Of a stretch of 20,439 bases of DNA, positions 10,386 through 20,415 are shown piece by piece. Origin of the DNA: Azolla pinnata (lineage: Eukaryota; Streptophyta; Polypodiopsida; Salviniales; Salviniaceae). Where the stretch lies: positions 2,985 to 23,423 of the forward strand of contig JBBBWG010006091.1 in assembly GCA_037176905.1 (NCBI GenBank), given 5' to 3'. Each line of letters opens with the position of its first letter. Within the stretch, counting starts at the first letter, position 1. The notes under the pieces are model-generated. The model saw nothing but the letters and a program-made list of their open reading frames with translations. It made no database searches and was not told where the DNA came from. The translations under genes and the position numbers were made by a program.

Positions 10386-10560
10386 GTCCACAGCATAGCT
10401 GTGTATTATGGGTGTAGATTCATCAATGACTGATCAGGATCAGCAAAAGAGACCATGAAAAACAATAGGATTACAGATTCAAGAATCTACAGAATAGCTG
10501 TGTGTATTGTGGGTGTAGATTCTGATCGAGACCAGCAAAAGAGACCATGGAAAACAAGAC
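10386..10560. repeat. Imperfect duplication in the REP 3' flank
   Basis: The segment CACAGCATAGCTGTGTATTA followed by GGGTGTAGATTC and CAGCAAAAGAGACCATG at about 10391-10458 is repeated with small changes at about 10488-10552 (ACAGAATAGCTGTGTGTATT, GGGTGTAGATTC, CAGCAAAAGAGACCATG). It lies 280-450 nt beyond the REP stop codon, probably in or just past the 3' UTR. No coding signal is seen. Confidence 0.8.
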
Positions 10561-10842
10561 TTCTTCCAACATGGCATCAACAAAAATGTTTGCCGCAAAA
10601 ACACCAGAAAACCGATGGTTTACAGGGTGGGATACCAGACTCACTAGCCATTAACTATACACAAATGACCCTTGTATTTGTTTCTATGCCAACACTGCAC
10701 AATGAGTCAAACAAGTCAAAGAAACAAACCGTAACTCTGGTACCAATACCCGCAACATTCAATTGAACCACTGTCAGCCAGTTTGCAGCATCAAAACCGT
10801 GGAAGCTCCGGATAATCATCTTCCGCTCATGTGTCCATTTTC

Positions 10843-13800
10843 TCAGTTTGAAGCATCTAAAAGCTCGGTATTTAGTTTTCCTTCATCGCGTTCTGAGGAA
10901 CCTGTCATGTCATCCACTGAATGATCGGTAAGGTTTGTAGACCTACACTCTGCTCCATCATCAATCAGTGTTTCTCTGTCAATCATATCGCTTGACTGGT
11001 CCTCAAGATCTTCTTCCCCATCTACCTCTGTGGGGACTGTTGGTGCAAAAAATATATCAGTTGGATACAGTCCTTGGAAGATCTGCTAGCAAATAAAAAC
11101 GGGTATAATTATTATGTTTTCAATCCAGCTGGCATAAATTGGAAAGGGGGCATGGAAGACCACATACAAACCCCTAAATTCCTGAATATCTACCAGAAAC
11201 GTCCCACTGTATACCTCGATGGAAATTGAGTAGTATAACTTTTAACCCAAAAGGGATCTTTGGTTAAATGTATAAAGCATTAGAACTATACATTATGGTG
11301 CTTATTTGTGAACAAACTTTAACCTCCCATATTTGGAGAGGGGAAACACAATGAGATCACCGGTCCATTAGGTCCATTTCCAAGAAGAAATAGCGAGCAA
11401 GAAAGATTAACCTTCTCTGCCGAACTGACCACATTCCGATAATCAAGTGTTTCATCTGGTGCACCAAAAACTGCAATGTGACCCTCTGATACCCACTGCA
11501 TCAAAGATTTCGCATTCAGTTTATAAGTGATTGGTAGCCCATGAAAAAACTAAAGAGTAGTATATAAAAACCTTGAAGCTTTCAGGAAAGGTCCTATGTT
11601 GAACAAAAATCAACGCCCATAGCAAAGTTGGTTTACTATCTGTTAAGACTCTTTCCTTATTCTCTGTACAATTGAACAGAACCTTGGTAGCTGAGTGGAT
11701 CGCCTCAATACCAATTGACTCATCTGAGCATGCCATAGACAGCTGTACAATAAATCTTCACAAATATAAACAATTAGCTGAATATTCCTAGAACAAACCC
11801 TGATTATTAGCTTATCAACGTCAATATAATGATAGCTCAATCATAGATTCTGAAAAAACTCACTTTCCTTCAGGGCATACGTTTGCATCAGCTCCCAGTT
11901 GAAGAGCTCGAATTACACTGGTCGCTTCATTTCTTATGGCTGAACATGTGAAATCATGAAATGTTTATTACTAAACTGCACTACTTTTCTAACTATTGAG
12001 ATGTACCAAACTAATGTTCCTTACACTGAGGTGGACAGACCACAAGTAGTGTGGATATGCCAGGTTGTAGGGACTTATCCGTAATGCAAATGCTCCTAAC
12101 TATTTTATGGCTTCCTTTTTTATTCTCAGATACATCAACATTATCATCACTGTTTAAATCACTCAATGTCCTGCAAAGTGTTGCATACGAAGATGGTCCA
12201 GCAACAAGCTTCTTTGAGAATATCAACTGTCCAGTAGACATTAGAAGTCCTTCAAACTCATGAGTTTCCTGTGAAAGAGAAGGAAAACAGGATGATATGT
12301 TATGCATCATGAATATAAAAACAAGAAAACAAAAAACCCTATATTCTTAACACAACACCCCTTTGTGGTAGTGTTTTTCTAACCAATTTCCCCAGTAAAT
12401 GCCCAGGAAAGTTTCTCTATAAAATGGCAAGATGGTTTATGTGCATCATAAGTACCTTGTTTCTAAGAAAAGCATCCACTGGCATCCTCAGGACCTGAAT
12501 CATGAGGGAAACATTCACTAGTTTTTTCAGTTAATAAGATGGAAGTTCACATTAACCTGAGACATGCTTACATAGAGAGCCCCTTTAACAGCTGCTAATC
12601 GACTGAATGCTTGAGGCAATTCTCCTTGTCCATATAAAGGATACAAAAATGCTCCCACTGCATTTTCATACCTATGATGATCACATGAAAAACCACGTAT
12701 ATCCATATTTAAAATAATTCAGATACATTTTGCAACATACTAATATCAGATAAAGACCACCCTGACTCACATGATTGCAGGATTACAAACAGAAGTACTA
12801 GGAATACTCTATTGATATATTCAAAGGAAATAGAATTACAACCAGCAGGACGGCCCATGGAAATACATGTGAATACATTGGACTATCAAGTTATGTCATG
12901 TCCTTCCAAATCTTCTCCTGCTCAATATCTTTTAGAGATAAGTTTCATCACTTCATACACTACACCACCTCCCAACTGAAGCATAAAATAAAGATTAACC
13001 CAACACAAATACATTTGAATTCATTGGGCTATCAAGTGATGCCATGTCCTTCCAAATCTTTTCCTATTCTACGTCTTTTACAAAGAACTTTCATTACTTT
13101 TTACACTACAATACGTCCCAACTGAAGCAAAAAATAATTGAATTCATTGGGCTATCAAGTGAAGCCATGTCCTTCCAAATCTTTTCCTATTCTACATCTT
13201 TTACAGATAACTTTCGTTACTTTTTACACTACAATACGTCCCAACTCAAGAAAAAGATAAAGATTAACCCAAGACAAAGATCACATCATACCTCCCAACT
13301 GAAGAAAGATAAAGAGCTAGGTTTTGCATGCCCTCCCGTGTGCTAATCACAGGACCACGTTCCTCCATACCTAAATCTTGTTTATCATTTGCTAAGGCTA
13401 TAGCATAAAGGATAATCCTGTAAGAAAGCAGATGGAGATCAGGTCAAGCATTCAACCAAGCAACTTGTTGAAGTAATAAAAGAGGGGCATAATAAACTTC
13501 AGAACATAAATATAGACAGCAGGCACCAGTTCCCCCAGCTTTTGGAATATTACCAAAAAATCCTAAGTTTTCAAGGGTTACCAGAAAGAAGGACCTTTGT
13601 GTGAGTAAAAAATTGTACTACAGGATAATGTAAATTTTCCTGAAGTATCAATAGATTGATTCGTCTGCAGTAGCAAAAATTGTGTACATTCCTACAGAAC
13701 GCCCTAAATGAAAAACTGCTAGAAGTTTGAGCTATGTAAGGGTTAAACTGCCAGATTCTAGAAACATATGGATACTTCAGAGGATGAAAACCAGTTCTAT

Positions 13801-15400
13801 ATACAGACATCCACACACAAATATAAAAAGGACAAGAGTTGGTACAGCATTGTACGCTTGAACAGAAGAAGGAAGCTTTTGTTTCTGTAAAAACTCAACA
13901 AACGGCAAGTTGAGATCCTCTTCACAAAGCTGAGAAGCTTCTAAATTCGGTGTGGATGTCTGATCTATCACCATCTTGAAAAACCTCATCAAATAACGCT
14001 TCTCTACAGCGCTCAGTGTGCGATCTTTGAAGACGTCGGCCCGAGAGGATGGCACAGGTGATAGGCCTTCTGGTGTCCATATAAAACTAGCTTCCAAACC
14101 TCTGAACTGAAGGTAATTGTGAGTCCCTGAACGTATCACCAGATCCACGAGAGGTCCATTGCAAAAGGATAGCTTTGGTCCAGCTATGTCAATATTATAT
14201 CCTCGAAGAAACCCTAGATTCTCCTCCAAGTTTGCCTGTATTACTCTGAAATTTGAATACATTGTGAGAGGATGTAGTGGTATTGCTTCGAGGTTTTTTT
14301 CTTGCATAACAAGAGAATTCGGGTTCATGTTTGGAGAATTTCCACTTCCAGATGGCAGATTATTTGTGACTTCCTCGTCTTTCTGAATATTTTCTTCATC
14401 TGAAGACAGAACAGTTGTAAGTTTCTCATGTTTTTCTTCATGTGCAGACAGGATATCGGCACATTTTTCAAGCTCTCCCCCTTTTGATTGCAAAAAATCT
14501 GGCACAATTTCAGGTTTTCCTTGATCAGATGACGAACCATCTGTAAGTTTCTCAAGCTTTTTTTCATCTGATGGTGAGATTTGTAGTCTTTCTTCATTCG
14601 ATTGCAATTCATCTGCAACTTCTCTACGTGCTCTGTCCTCTGGAGTCAAAATGTCTGCAACCAAGTTCAAACACAGCTTGAGAGATTCCATACAAATTTC
14701 CAAGGCATTTAAATGCCCATGATCATCAAACACGTGATTTTGATTCCAAGGGAAAACGCATCCTAAGAGATTCCATATAAATTACCAAGGCATTCAAATG
14801 CCCATGATCATCAAAGACGCGATTTTGATCTTCATTTCAGATACTCTGTTAAGATCCATGGATACAGAAGGAAAACATATGTGTATCCAAGGGCAAACAT
14901 ATCCTGTGTAATTTCATAATCAATTCGCAAGACAATTCCAAATGCCTGAACATCAAAAACATAAATTTGATTTTCATTCCAATCCGTGTAGAGATCCGTG
15001 GACATCCAGAAGGAAAGCATATGTGCAGGCGGCAAACCATAATGAGCTCACACGAAAATCTTCCAAATGCCTGATCATCAAAGGGGTGCGTTTGATGATC
15101 CTTGCGATCTATGGGATTTTCACAGAAGGCTTGATTTCGGGTGAACATACCGGCGACGTTTGTCTGCGCGGGAGTCCGATCCGAAGCGGAAGAGGAGAAG
15201 GGAAGGGATCCTTCGGCCGCGGACCAGCTGACGAGATCCGAGAGAGGGAGGGAGGTCCAGAGGGAGCCGTAGAAGTCACAAGGATCGACGTGGAGAACAG
15301 AGCGTCCGGAGGAGGAAGCTGCGGCGGAGACGATGCACTGGGGGAGGCCGGTATCGAGCAGGACGAGGTCGAAGGAGGAAGGCTCGATGAGATTCGCCAT
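10843..15400 (-). CDS. REP: Rab escort protein (REP, GDI/CHM superfamily), 10 exons, 713 aa
   Basis: Exons in transcript order: 15400-15151, 14654-13856, 13417-13292, 12671-12572, 12494-12456, 12268-12025, 11939-11864, 11755-11572, 11495-11412 and 11082-10843 (ends TGA). The total is 2142 nt; every intron is GT-AG and every phase fits. REP presents newly made Rab GTPases to Rab geranylgeranyl transferase in the cytosol and delivers the prenylated Rab to membranes. The N-terminus (FDLVLLDTGLPQCIV, then GRSVLHVDPCDFYGS) is the dinucleotide-fold-like start of the GDI family. Residues 236-257 (YNIDIAGPKLSFCNGPLVDL), IILYAIALAND at 351-361, and YPLYGQGELPQAFSRLAAVKGALY (402-425) are the conserved REP/GDI core blocks. 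The C-terminal tail (from about 651) is acidic and has no prenylation motif. Unusual: a repeated acidic Ser/Glu/Lys-rich insert at about residues 84-180. The exon 2 acceptor has an in-frame alternative 108 nt upstream (see findings). Confidence 0.93.
12867..13292. repeat. Three tandem 126-150-bp repeats in REP intron 3 that carry donor-site copies
   Basis: Copies run about 12867-13010, 13011-13136 and 13137-13290. All share CATTGG(A/G)CTATCAAGT, then CATGTCCTTCCAAATCTT, then CC(T/A)ACT(G/C)AAG-type ends. Copies 1 and 3 have AAAGATTAACCCAA, which copy 2 lacks. Each copy also contains a version of the genuine exon 3 donor (minus strand CAGTTGGGAG|GT). Plus-strand open frames here only translate the repeats. 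Confidence 0.88.
13998..14654 (-). repeat. Degenerate acidic 12-17-residue tandem repeat encoded at the 5' side of REP exon 2
   Basis: The first third of this stretch (about 14654-14365) translates to consecutive units such as ILTPEDRARREVAD, PSDEKKLEKLTD, GSSSDQGKPEIVPD, FLQSKGGELEKCAD, ILSAHEEKHEKLTT and VLSSDEENIQKDEEVTN. Each unit has a hydrophobic pair, Ser/Asp, an acidic-basic run, then Leu/Val and a small-Asp end. The array lies between the N-terminal GDI-type segment and the block that starts near residue 212 (HPLTMYSNFRV). The downstream part, to 13998, is ordinary conserved REP sequence without repeats. The units are degenerate at the DNA level (CATCTGATG/TTTCTCAAG cores recur on the plus strand), which suggests an old minisatellite kept in frame. 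Confidence 0.7.
14678..15101. repeat. Four diverged tandem copies in REP intron 1
   Basis: On the plus strand the core CCAA(G/A)GCATT..AATGCC..GATCATCAAA recurs at about 14699-14731, 14783-14816, 14936-14956 and 15062-15081 with variable tails. Copies 2 and 3 also share a second block (GATCC(A/G)TGGA, then CAGAAGGAAA(A/G)CATATGTG) at about 14853-14883 and 14993-15025. The first copy lies just upstream of the chosen exon 2 acceptor. Copy 2 carries a second acceptor-like CTCTTAG. Confidence 0.75.
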
Positions 15401-15473
15401 CGCCAGAGCTCGACAGATTTCTCGGCTTCGTCTTCGTCGTCTTCATCTTTAGGTTCGGTAGACCCGAGCCTTT

Positions 15474-15551
15474 GCTTCGGTTCCGAGCCTTTGCTTCGGT
15501 CCCGAGCCTTTCGTTGCTTGCCTCGGATTCTAGCCTTTCATTGCTTGCTTC
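15474..15551. repeat. Short tandem array just upstream of REP
   Basis: The plus strand shows CCGAGCCTTTGCTTCGGTT twice in succession at period 19, then two longer related units of about 27 bp with CTTTC(G/A)TTGCTTGC(C/T)TCGGA. The array ends about 75 bp from the REP start codon and falls in the expected 5' UTR or core promoter. Confidence 0.8.
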
Positions 15552-15634
15552 GGACTCGAACCTGTCTTTTTACATGAGTTTTTTTGCCCATTTTAGTTAG
15601 ACATGTCTGATTGATCATGTCAAGATCTCCTAAG

Positions 15635-15783
15635 CGTAACTCATACTGTTTGTTTTGTAGATTTGCGTATACCTCTCTGCTGACGTAACTCGTACTGTTG
15701 TTTCGTAGATTCGCGTATAGCTTTTTGCTGGCATAACTCGTACTGTTGTTTGGTAGATTTGCGTATAGATTTTCTTTGCTGCA
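15635..15783. repeat. Three tandem copies of a 48-bp unit upstream of REP
   Basis: The unit on the plus strand is (C/G)(G/A)TAACTC(A/G)TACTGTT followed by TAGATT(T/C)GCGTATA and a CT-rich end with TTTGCTG. The copies begin near 15635, 15684 and 15732. The minus-strand reading gives a repeated peptide (YxQIYxTTVRV), which I regard as a by-product of the repeat. It lies 235-385 bp upstream of the REP ATG. Confidence 0.85.
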
Positions 15784-15789
15784 TTGTGG

Positions 15790-18700
15790 AAGGCTTTAAA
15801 GAGTCGAAAGAGATGGCAGGTGCGTCTTTTACCTGAGATGAGCACAAGTCTATGAGCGGTGCATACCCAAGAGGTACATAGATTCACTCAACACTGTATG
15901 CAGATGATATAGCTTTACTTTTGTGAAGTCATATAGTTGCTTTAGATGCTTAACTTATATGTACGAAAGGCTTGTACTAAACTTTACAAAGATTGAGGCT
16001 TGAATTCCCCAATGATTCGCTCACATTAGCAGTTGGTATACAATTATATTATGCAGATAACCAGGTTGAACCAATCAAATCATATGTATACCTCAGACTT
16101 GTATTTGCTACTCAAGGAAATTCTCAACAGGACAACAAGCCAAAGCTAGATCAATGAAGTCATATGCATCATCATCTTTGTTGATGCCTTCCAGTGCCAT
16201 TTGCAATGGAATGATTTTTGCGCAACAACTATAGCCCCAATCCTAACTTGGCTATGCATTATCAAAGTAGATATCTCACTTAATCTTCTAATAACATCAT
16301 TAGAGAGACCATCAGTGATCTTAATTTCCTCTTGATTATGACAATCTATACTTTCCATAACTCTGAGCAAAAGTATAAAAACAAAAAGTTTTATCATAAG
16401 CGTTTTGTAAGCAAGAAAGCTATGGTGGCCATTAATTATTCTCGAATGTTTTCCAAGTGATTCATTGACTCATTACTAATATTATTGTTTGCTCTCAAGC
16501 TACCGTAATGGATTATAATATAAATATGTATATGGACCAATATGTTATGACACAATGCCTTGACTTTTTAGGGTGTTGTAATAGAGAGAGAAATTCATAG
16601 CCTCATCACTTCTAACATTTAAAACTCTTAACCTCATCACTTCTAGTTATAAGTTCGTAATTTAATCGCTTGTAACCTAGTTATATTTGTTATGTTGTAA
16701 TCCACAATTGGTGTGTCTATGACATAGGTTGATGTACTAAAGTACATAACTACTTGTATGGGCTCGATTATCGAAAATTTAATGCACATATCAATGATTG
16801 TATATAATACCAAAGAGAGTTTGAAAGATTGACGAAATACCTAGATGTTGTCAGTGCCTTATTTATCTAATGTAGGCTAAACCACCTCAAGTATGTAATA
16901 AGTCAGGGTTTCGGAGATTTTGAACTTTGAGGTTATAGCTTACCATGAGAAAATCATGACAATTATGTTACAACAAATAGGTTGAAACAAGGTATCGAAT
17001 AAACTCTACCTATGCTATTGGGTTTTAACATTTGAAAAAAGTTCCTCTTTTGAACATCATCTAATTGTCTGATACATATGAAGATGTAGATAGATTCTAC
17101 TAAGAGCATTAAAGGTAAGCTGCTACAAAATATAAAAGGGTTTCTTATACTTTATATCATCTCTCAAGTCCATTTACAAAGTGGATATATGCTAAAAACT
17201 ATTATAAAAAAAAGATAAAAAAAAGAGTGAAGTTCTTTCAATACATAGTAAAGCTAGGCTAACAAACACTATTAACTCTAAAAAAGAAGAGACACGACAA
17301 TCTTAGAACATTAGAGTACCAACAATTTACCTATAAATGTTTTGGAGGGTTTTTGGGAAAAACTATGGGCAAAGAAACACAAATAGTGAGGAGGGTAATA
17401 TAATTGTTCTAAACATGGATTGTAAGCAATGTGGGGCTCAGATAGAATGACAATCATATTATTTACGTAATTATTTAAGAGTTAAAACCAACGCATTTTA
17501 AGAATCATGGCCCACTTGTGTAGGAATTAGGTAGTCTTTATGTGAGCCTCCTTTAACCATGTAGCCATCTGTTTTGAAATTGATTAGGTCAATGTAGATA
17601 AAATAAGACGGATTAACATACATGAAATTATACAAAATAAGGTCCTAAAAAAGACGTAGAGGTGTAATGAGTGCTCATGAATGGCTTAACCTTGTGGTTC
17701 ATTTGGAAAGCTTGTTGTAAAGCGACAATTCCAAAACGAAGAGGAGCCATCCGAAGTGATAATGTGGAACATATGGGTTGAGTTCATCCATACATCAAGG
17801 GTTAGCAAGCCACATAAGTAATCACAAGTAATGTTACTACTATGAATTGGAAATTTTTTATACTGATATTGTTATTTCAGATAGCAACAATAGAAGGCAA
17901 TGTTGATAAACTAATTACTTAATTAACTAGGTGTTTATAATTATATAGTTCGAGAGAGGCTGAGCAACTTCTAATGTTAAGTTTTATAAAGAGCCATGCG
18001 AATTTTTGGTTTTTTTATGTGTGAATCAGACTCATTCCTACTTTTTCTATATTATTTGATGTTTTATAAAGAATAATATATATATTCATTGAGAAAAGAA
18101 AAAGAAAGAGCGAAACAGCAATTGAAATTTGAATCTATAGAAACAATGATCACATGTGATACCAAATTATTTGTTTATCGATATATTTATTAGTTTTGTA
18201 ATCAATTGTCTATATAATATTGCTACTAATTGATAAAAACTCATAGAGAACCTAAGCATCTAAATGTAATGGATAAAAATTATATATATGAAAGGACAAC
18301 ATAGATACAAGCAGGTGTAATTTGACTCTCTCCGTTATTGTCATATTTGTGCTCACTTATTCTCTCTTTGCTTCTCTTTCTCGTCGGTCTATTGCTCTTC
18401 CCCTTGTATTTTTGATTCTTACGAAATTCTACACAGGAGCTATGACGGTTGTCGTTAAAGGCATGTCCACAAAGGCACCAACCCAAAAACTATAGCTTGG
18501 CACTGATCAACAGGCAAACCGAGTACATGCAGGAAGTATGAAGCAGATCAAATCAAAGACGATATTTGCATGGCATTTGGGCATAACCTTGATTCGGAAT
18601 CAATAGCCGAGTTCCTGCGCAATCAACGCTTTCTGTAAATCCAGCATTCGACCTTCGCCGACAGTTGGGTAGGCGAGATTTGTTCATCACTCTCTTCAAT
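15790..18700. other. Gene-poor AT-rich intergenic block
   Basis: Short open frames only, no exon chain, and no reverse-transcriptase, integrase or transposase motif in any frame I read. It may be decayed mobile-element DNA, but I see no LTR pair or terminal inverted repeats. A minus-strand frame at 18280-18486 begins with a CxCxxH cluster but has no ATG and no flanking exon. Confidence 0.5.
16601..16680. repeat. Short direct repeat CCTCATCACTTCTA
   Basis: The 14-mer occurs at 16601-16614 and 16632-16645, with a weaker third echo (TAATCGCTTGTAAC) near 16662. It lies in AT-rich non-coding DNA. Confidence 0.6.
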
Positions 18701-18714
18701 GAGCCTGGTCCTTT

Positions 18715-18770
18715 GCATGTGTGTGTGTATATGTATGTATGCGTGCATGCATGCATGTGTGTTTGTTTAC
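18715..18770. repeat. Alternating purine-pyrimidine TG/GCAT microsatellite
   Basis: GTGTGTGTGT, ATGTATGTAT and GCATGCATGCATG follow one another. It is an almost strictly alternating stretch. Confidence 0.85.
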
Positions 18771-19436
18771 CATAGAAACTATCCCAATCAAAAAATCTTC
18801 TTTCATAAATTTCATTCATTCATTCAGCTCTCATCTAGACTTTTATCTTGGCCTCTCTATACTTCCATTTTATTCTAGCCAAAGATTTTATATCCCTTTC
18901 TAGTGTTTTGTCCTTAAACAAATCTCCCAAGATTTGCTGGTGAGGTGCCAAACGGAAACCAATGCACACAAGAATTCAGTCAAGAGCGGCAATATTGAAT
19001 GCTTCACTACTACTAAATCAGCTGATAATGGGAAGGTAAAAAAAAAAACACAAGAGATGTTAAATGTGCTCTACTCCATGCACATAAATGCACACAGTTT
19101 TAGAGGATGAAATAAAGTAAAGAAAAGAATCAAGATTGTTGTGAGGGCAGCAAATAGTGAAAGAAGGAATAGAAGCGTTTAGGTTTTCAGTTAGGGTTTG
19201 GATCAAGACTCTCAAATCAGGCCTTGGACTGAAGCCAGGTGAAGTTAGTTGAAGGAGGGTCAAGGAACTGGGAAGTGGTTGTGGACCTCAGGCCCATTGG
19301 AATTTAGAGGGAAGAAAGCTATGGTAAAATCACTTGCAATTTAGCAACGGATAGTCTATATGCCAAATGGATCTGCTGCCGATCTACTGTCGATCCCTCG
19401 ATCTGTCGATATTGGCCCAAGAAGACGTTAATAAAT

Positions 19437-19478
19437 CTTTCGTTCTTTCGTTCTTTCGTTCTTTCTTTCTTTCTTTCT
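19437..19478. repeat. (TTTCGTTC)/(TTTC) microsatellite
   Basis: TTCTTTCG units pass into plain TTTC units. No gene context is seen on either side. Confidence 0.9.
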
Positions 19479-19572
19479 GCATGTATGTGCTTGTGTCTGT
19501 GTGAATCCCATTCGGCACTGGGGTTTTAGCAGATTTACCAGCGCATGCATTTCTTCCAAGCATGTTATTATG

Positions 19573-19640
19573 AATCACAGGCAGACAGACAAACACGCGC
19601 ACATACAGACATACATACAGACATACATACACCCACGCAG
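19573..19640. repeat. CAGA/CATA tetranucleotide repeats
   Basis: CAGACAGACAAACA, then alternating CATACAGA and CATACATA units. This is a simple repeat only. Confidence 0.85.
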
Positions 19641-19926
19641 ACGCATGCATGAATGAATCTTGCTGCAAGTTGCTCCTCTGCATTCCATCCATCCTGTCTA
19701 CCTATCCATGTACGATGATAAACATATACACCGGTCTGCATCCCGATTCGGCCTAACTACTACTGCTACTACCGGTGGGCAAAAAAAAGAGTTGCAGGTC
19801 AGGTGCGTTAAAAGACTCTCGTCTCGCGCGGAAGGCCAATGTCCCAGGTTCCGCCGGTCGTCGCAAACGTGGGTAAAACCCGTCTCTGTCTCAACATCCT
19901 TTTCTTCTTCTGTCCTTTGCTCACTT

Positions 19927-20020
19927 CATCACCACCACCACCATCATCACCATCACCAACATCACCACCATCACCATCATCAACACCACCATCATCATCA
20001 TCATCACCATCATCATCATC
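19927..20020. repeat. ATC/ACC trinucleotide array
   Basis: About 30 ATC, ACC and CAC triplets in mixed order. One plus-strand frame reads Pro/Ser-rich through it, which is expected from the composition alone. Confidence 0.93.
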
Positions 20021-20071
20021 AAGAGGCCTCTCTCCATTCCTTCCCTCTTCTCACTTACTTACTTATTACCA

Positions 20072-20104
20072 ATTCATTCATTCATTCATTCATTCATTCA
20101 TTCA
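20072..20104. repeat. (ATTC)8 microsatellite
   Basis: Eight uninterrupted ATTC units, preceded by ACTT units. Confidence 0.95.
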
Positions 20105-20255
20105 GTGAGCTAGTCACCTGTGAAGTTGTGTATAGTGTGCAAGAAGCAAGAAGAGAGCTCTTCATTTCTTTGTCTTTCTGTTTTTTGGGTTTTTCTTCAA
20201 GCTGCCCACTTTTCTCTTGTTTACAAAGATGCACAAATGCAAAATTACAGAATTG

Positions 20256-20358
20256 CCCTCCTCCTCCTCCTCCTTCTTCTTCCTTCTTTTTCTTCTTTCT
20301 TGTTCTTCTTGTTCTTCTTGTGCTCTTCTTCTTTCTCCTCTTCTTCTTCTTCTTCTTC
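20256..20358. promoter_or_regulatory. CT/TTC-rich tract, possible leader of a gene beyond the right edge
   Basis: A pyrimidine-only stretch of CTC, TTC and TTCTTG units. Plant core promoters and 5' UTRs often hold such tracts, so a plus-strand gene may begin beyond 20439. No ATG follows it inside the window. As DNA it is simply a low-complexity tract. Confidence 0.3.
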
Positions 20359-20415
20359 AACACAGTGACACAGAACCCAGAAACAGAGCTGAGGCCCAAG
20401 CTCTGCAGCTGCTCT

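Noticed and set aside
12867-13290. CRISPR-like regular repeats
   Set aside because: Units are long, adjacent and diverged, with no unique spacers, and lie in a plant intron.
13044-13346. Plus-strand 100-codon frame with a repeated peptide (MSFQIFSYSTSF)
   Set aside because: It is the translation of the intron 3 repeat array, opposite to the REP gene.
14942-15577. 211-codon plus-strand frame
   Set aside because: It is antisense to REP exon 1; the minus strand has the GDI-family motif and correct splice sites.
16000-18300. Decayed LTR retrotransposon
   Set aside because: No LTR pair, primer-binding site, target-site duplication or pol motif could be seen by eye.
19839-20108. Pro/Ser-rich plus-strand frame
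   Set aside because: Composition follows directly from the ATC/ACC and ATTC microsatellites.
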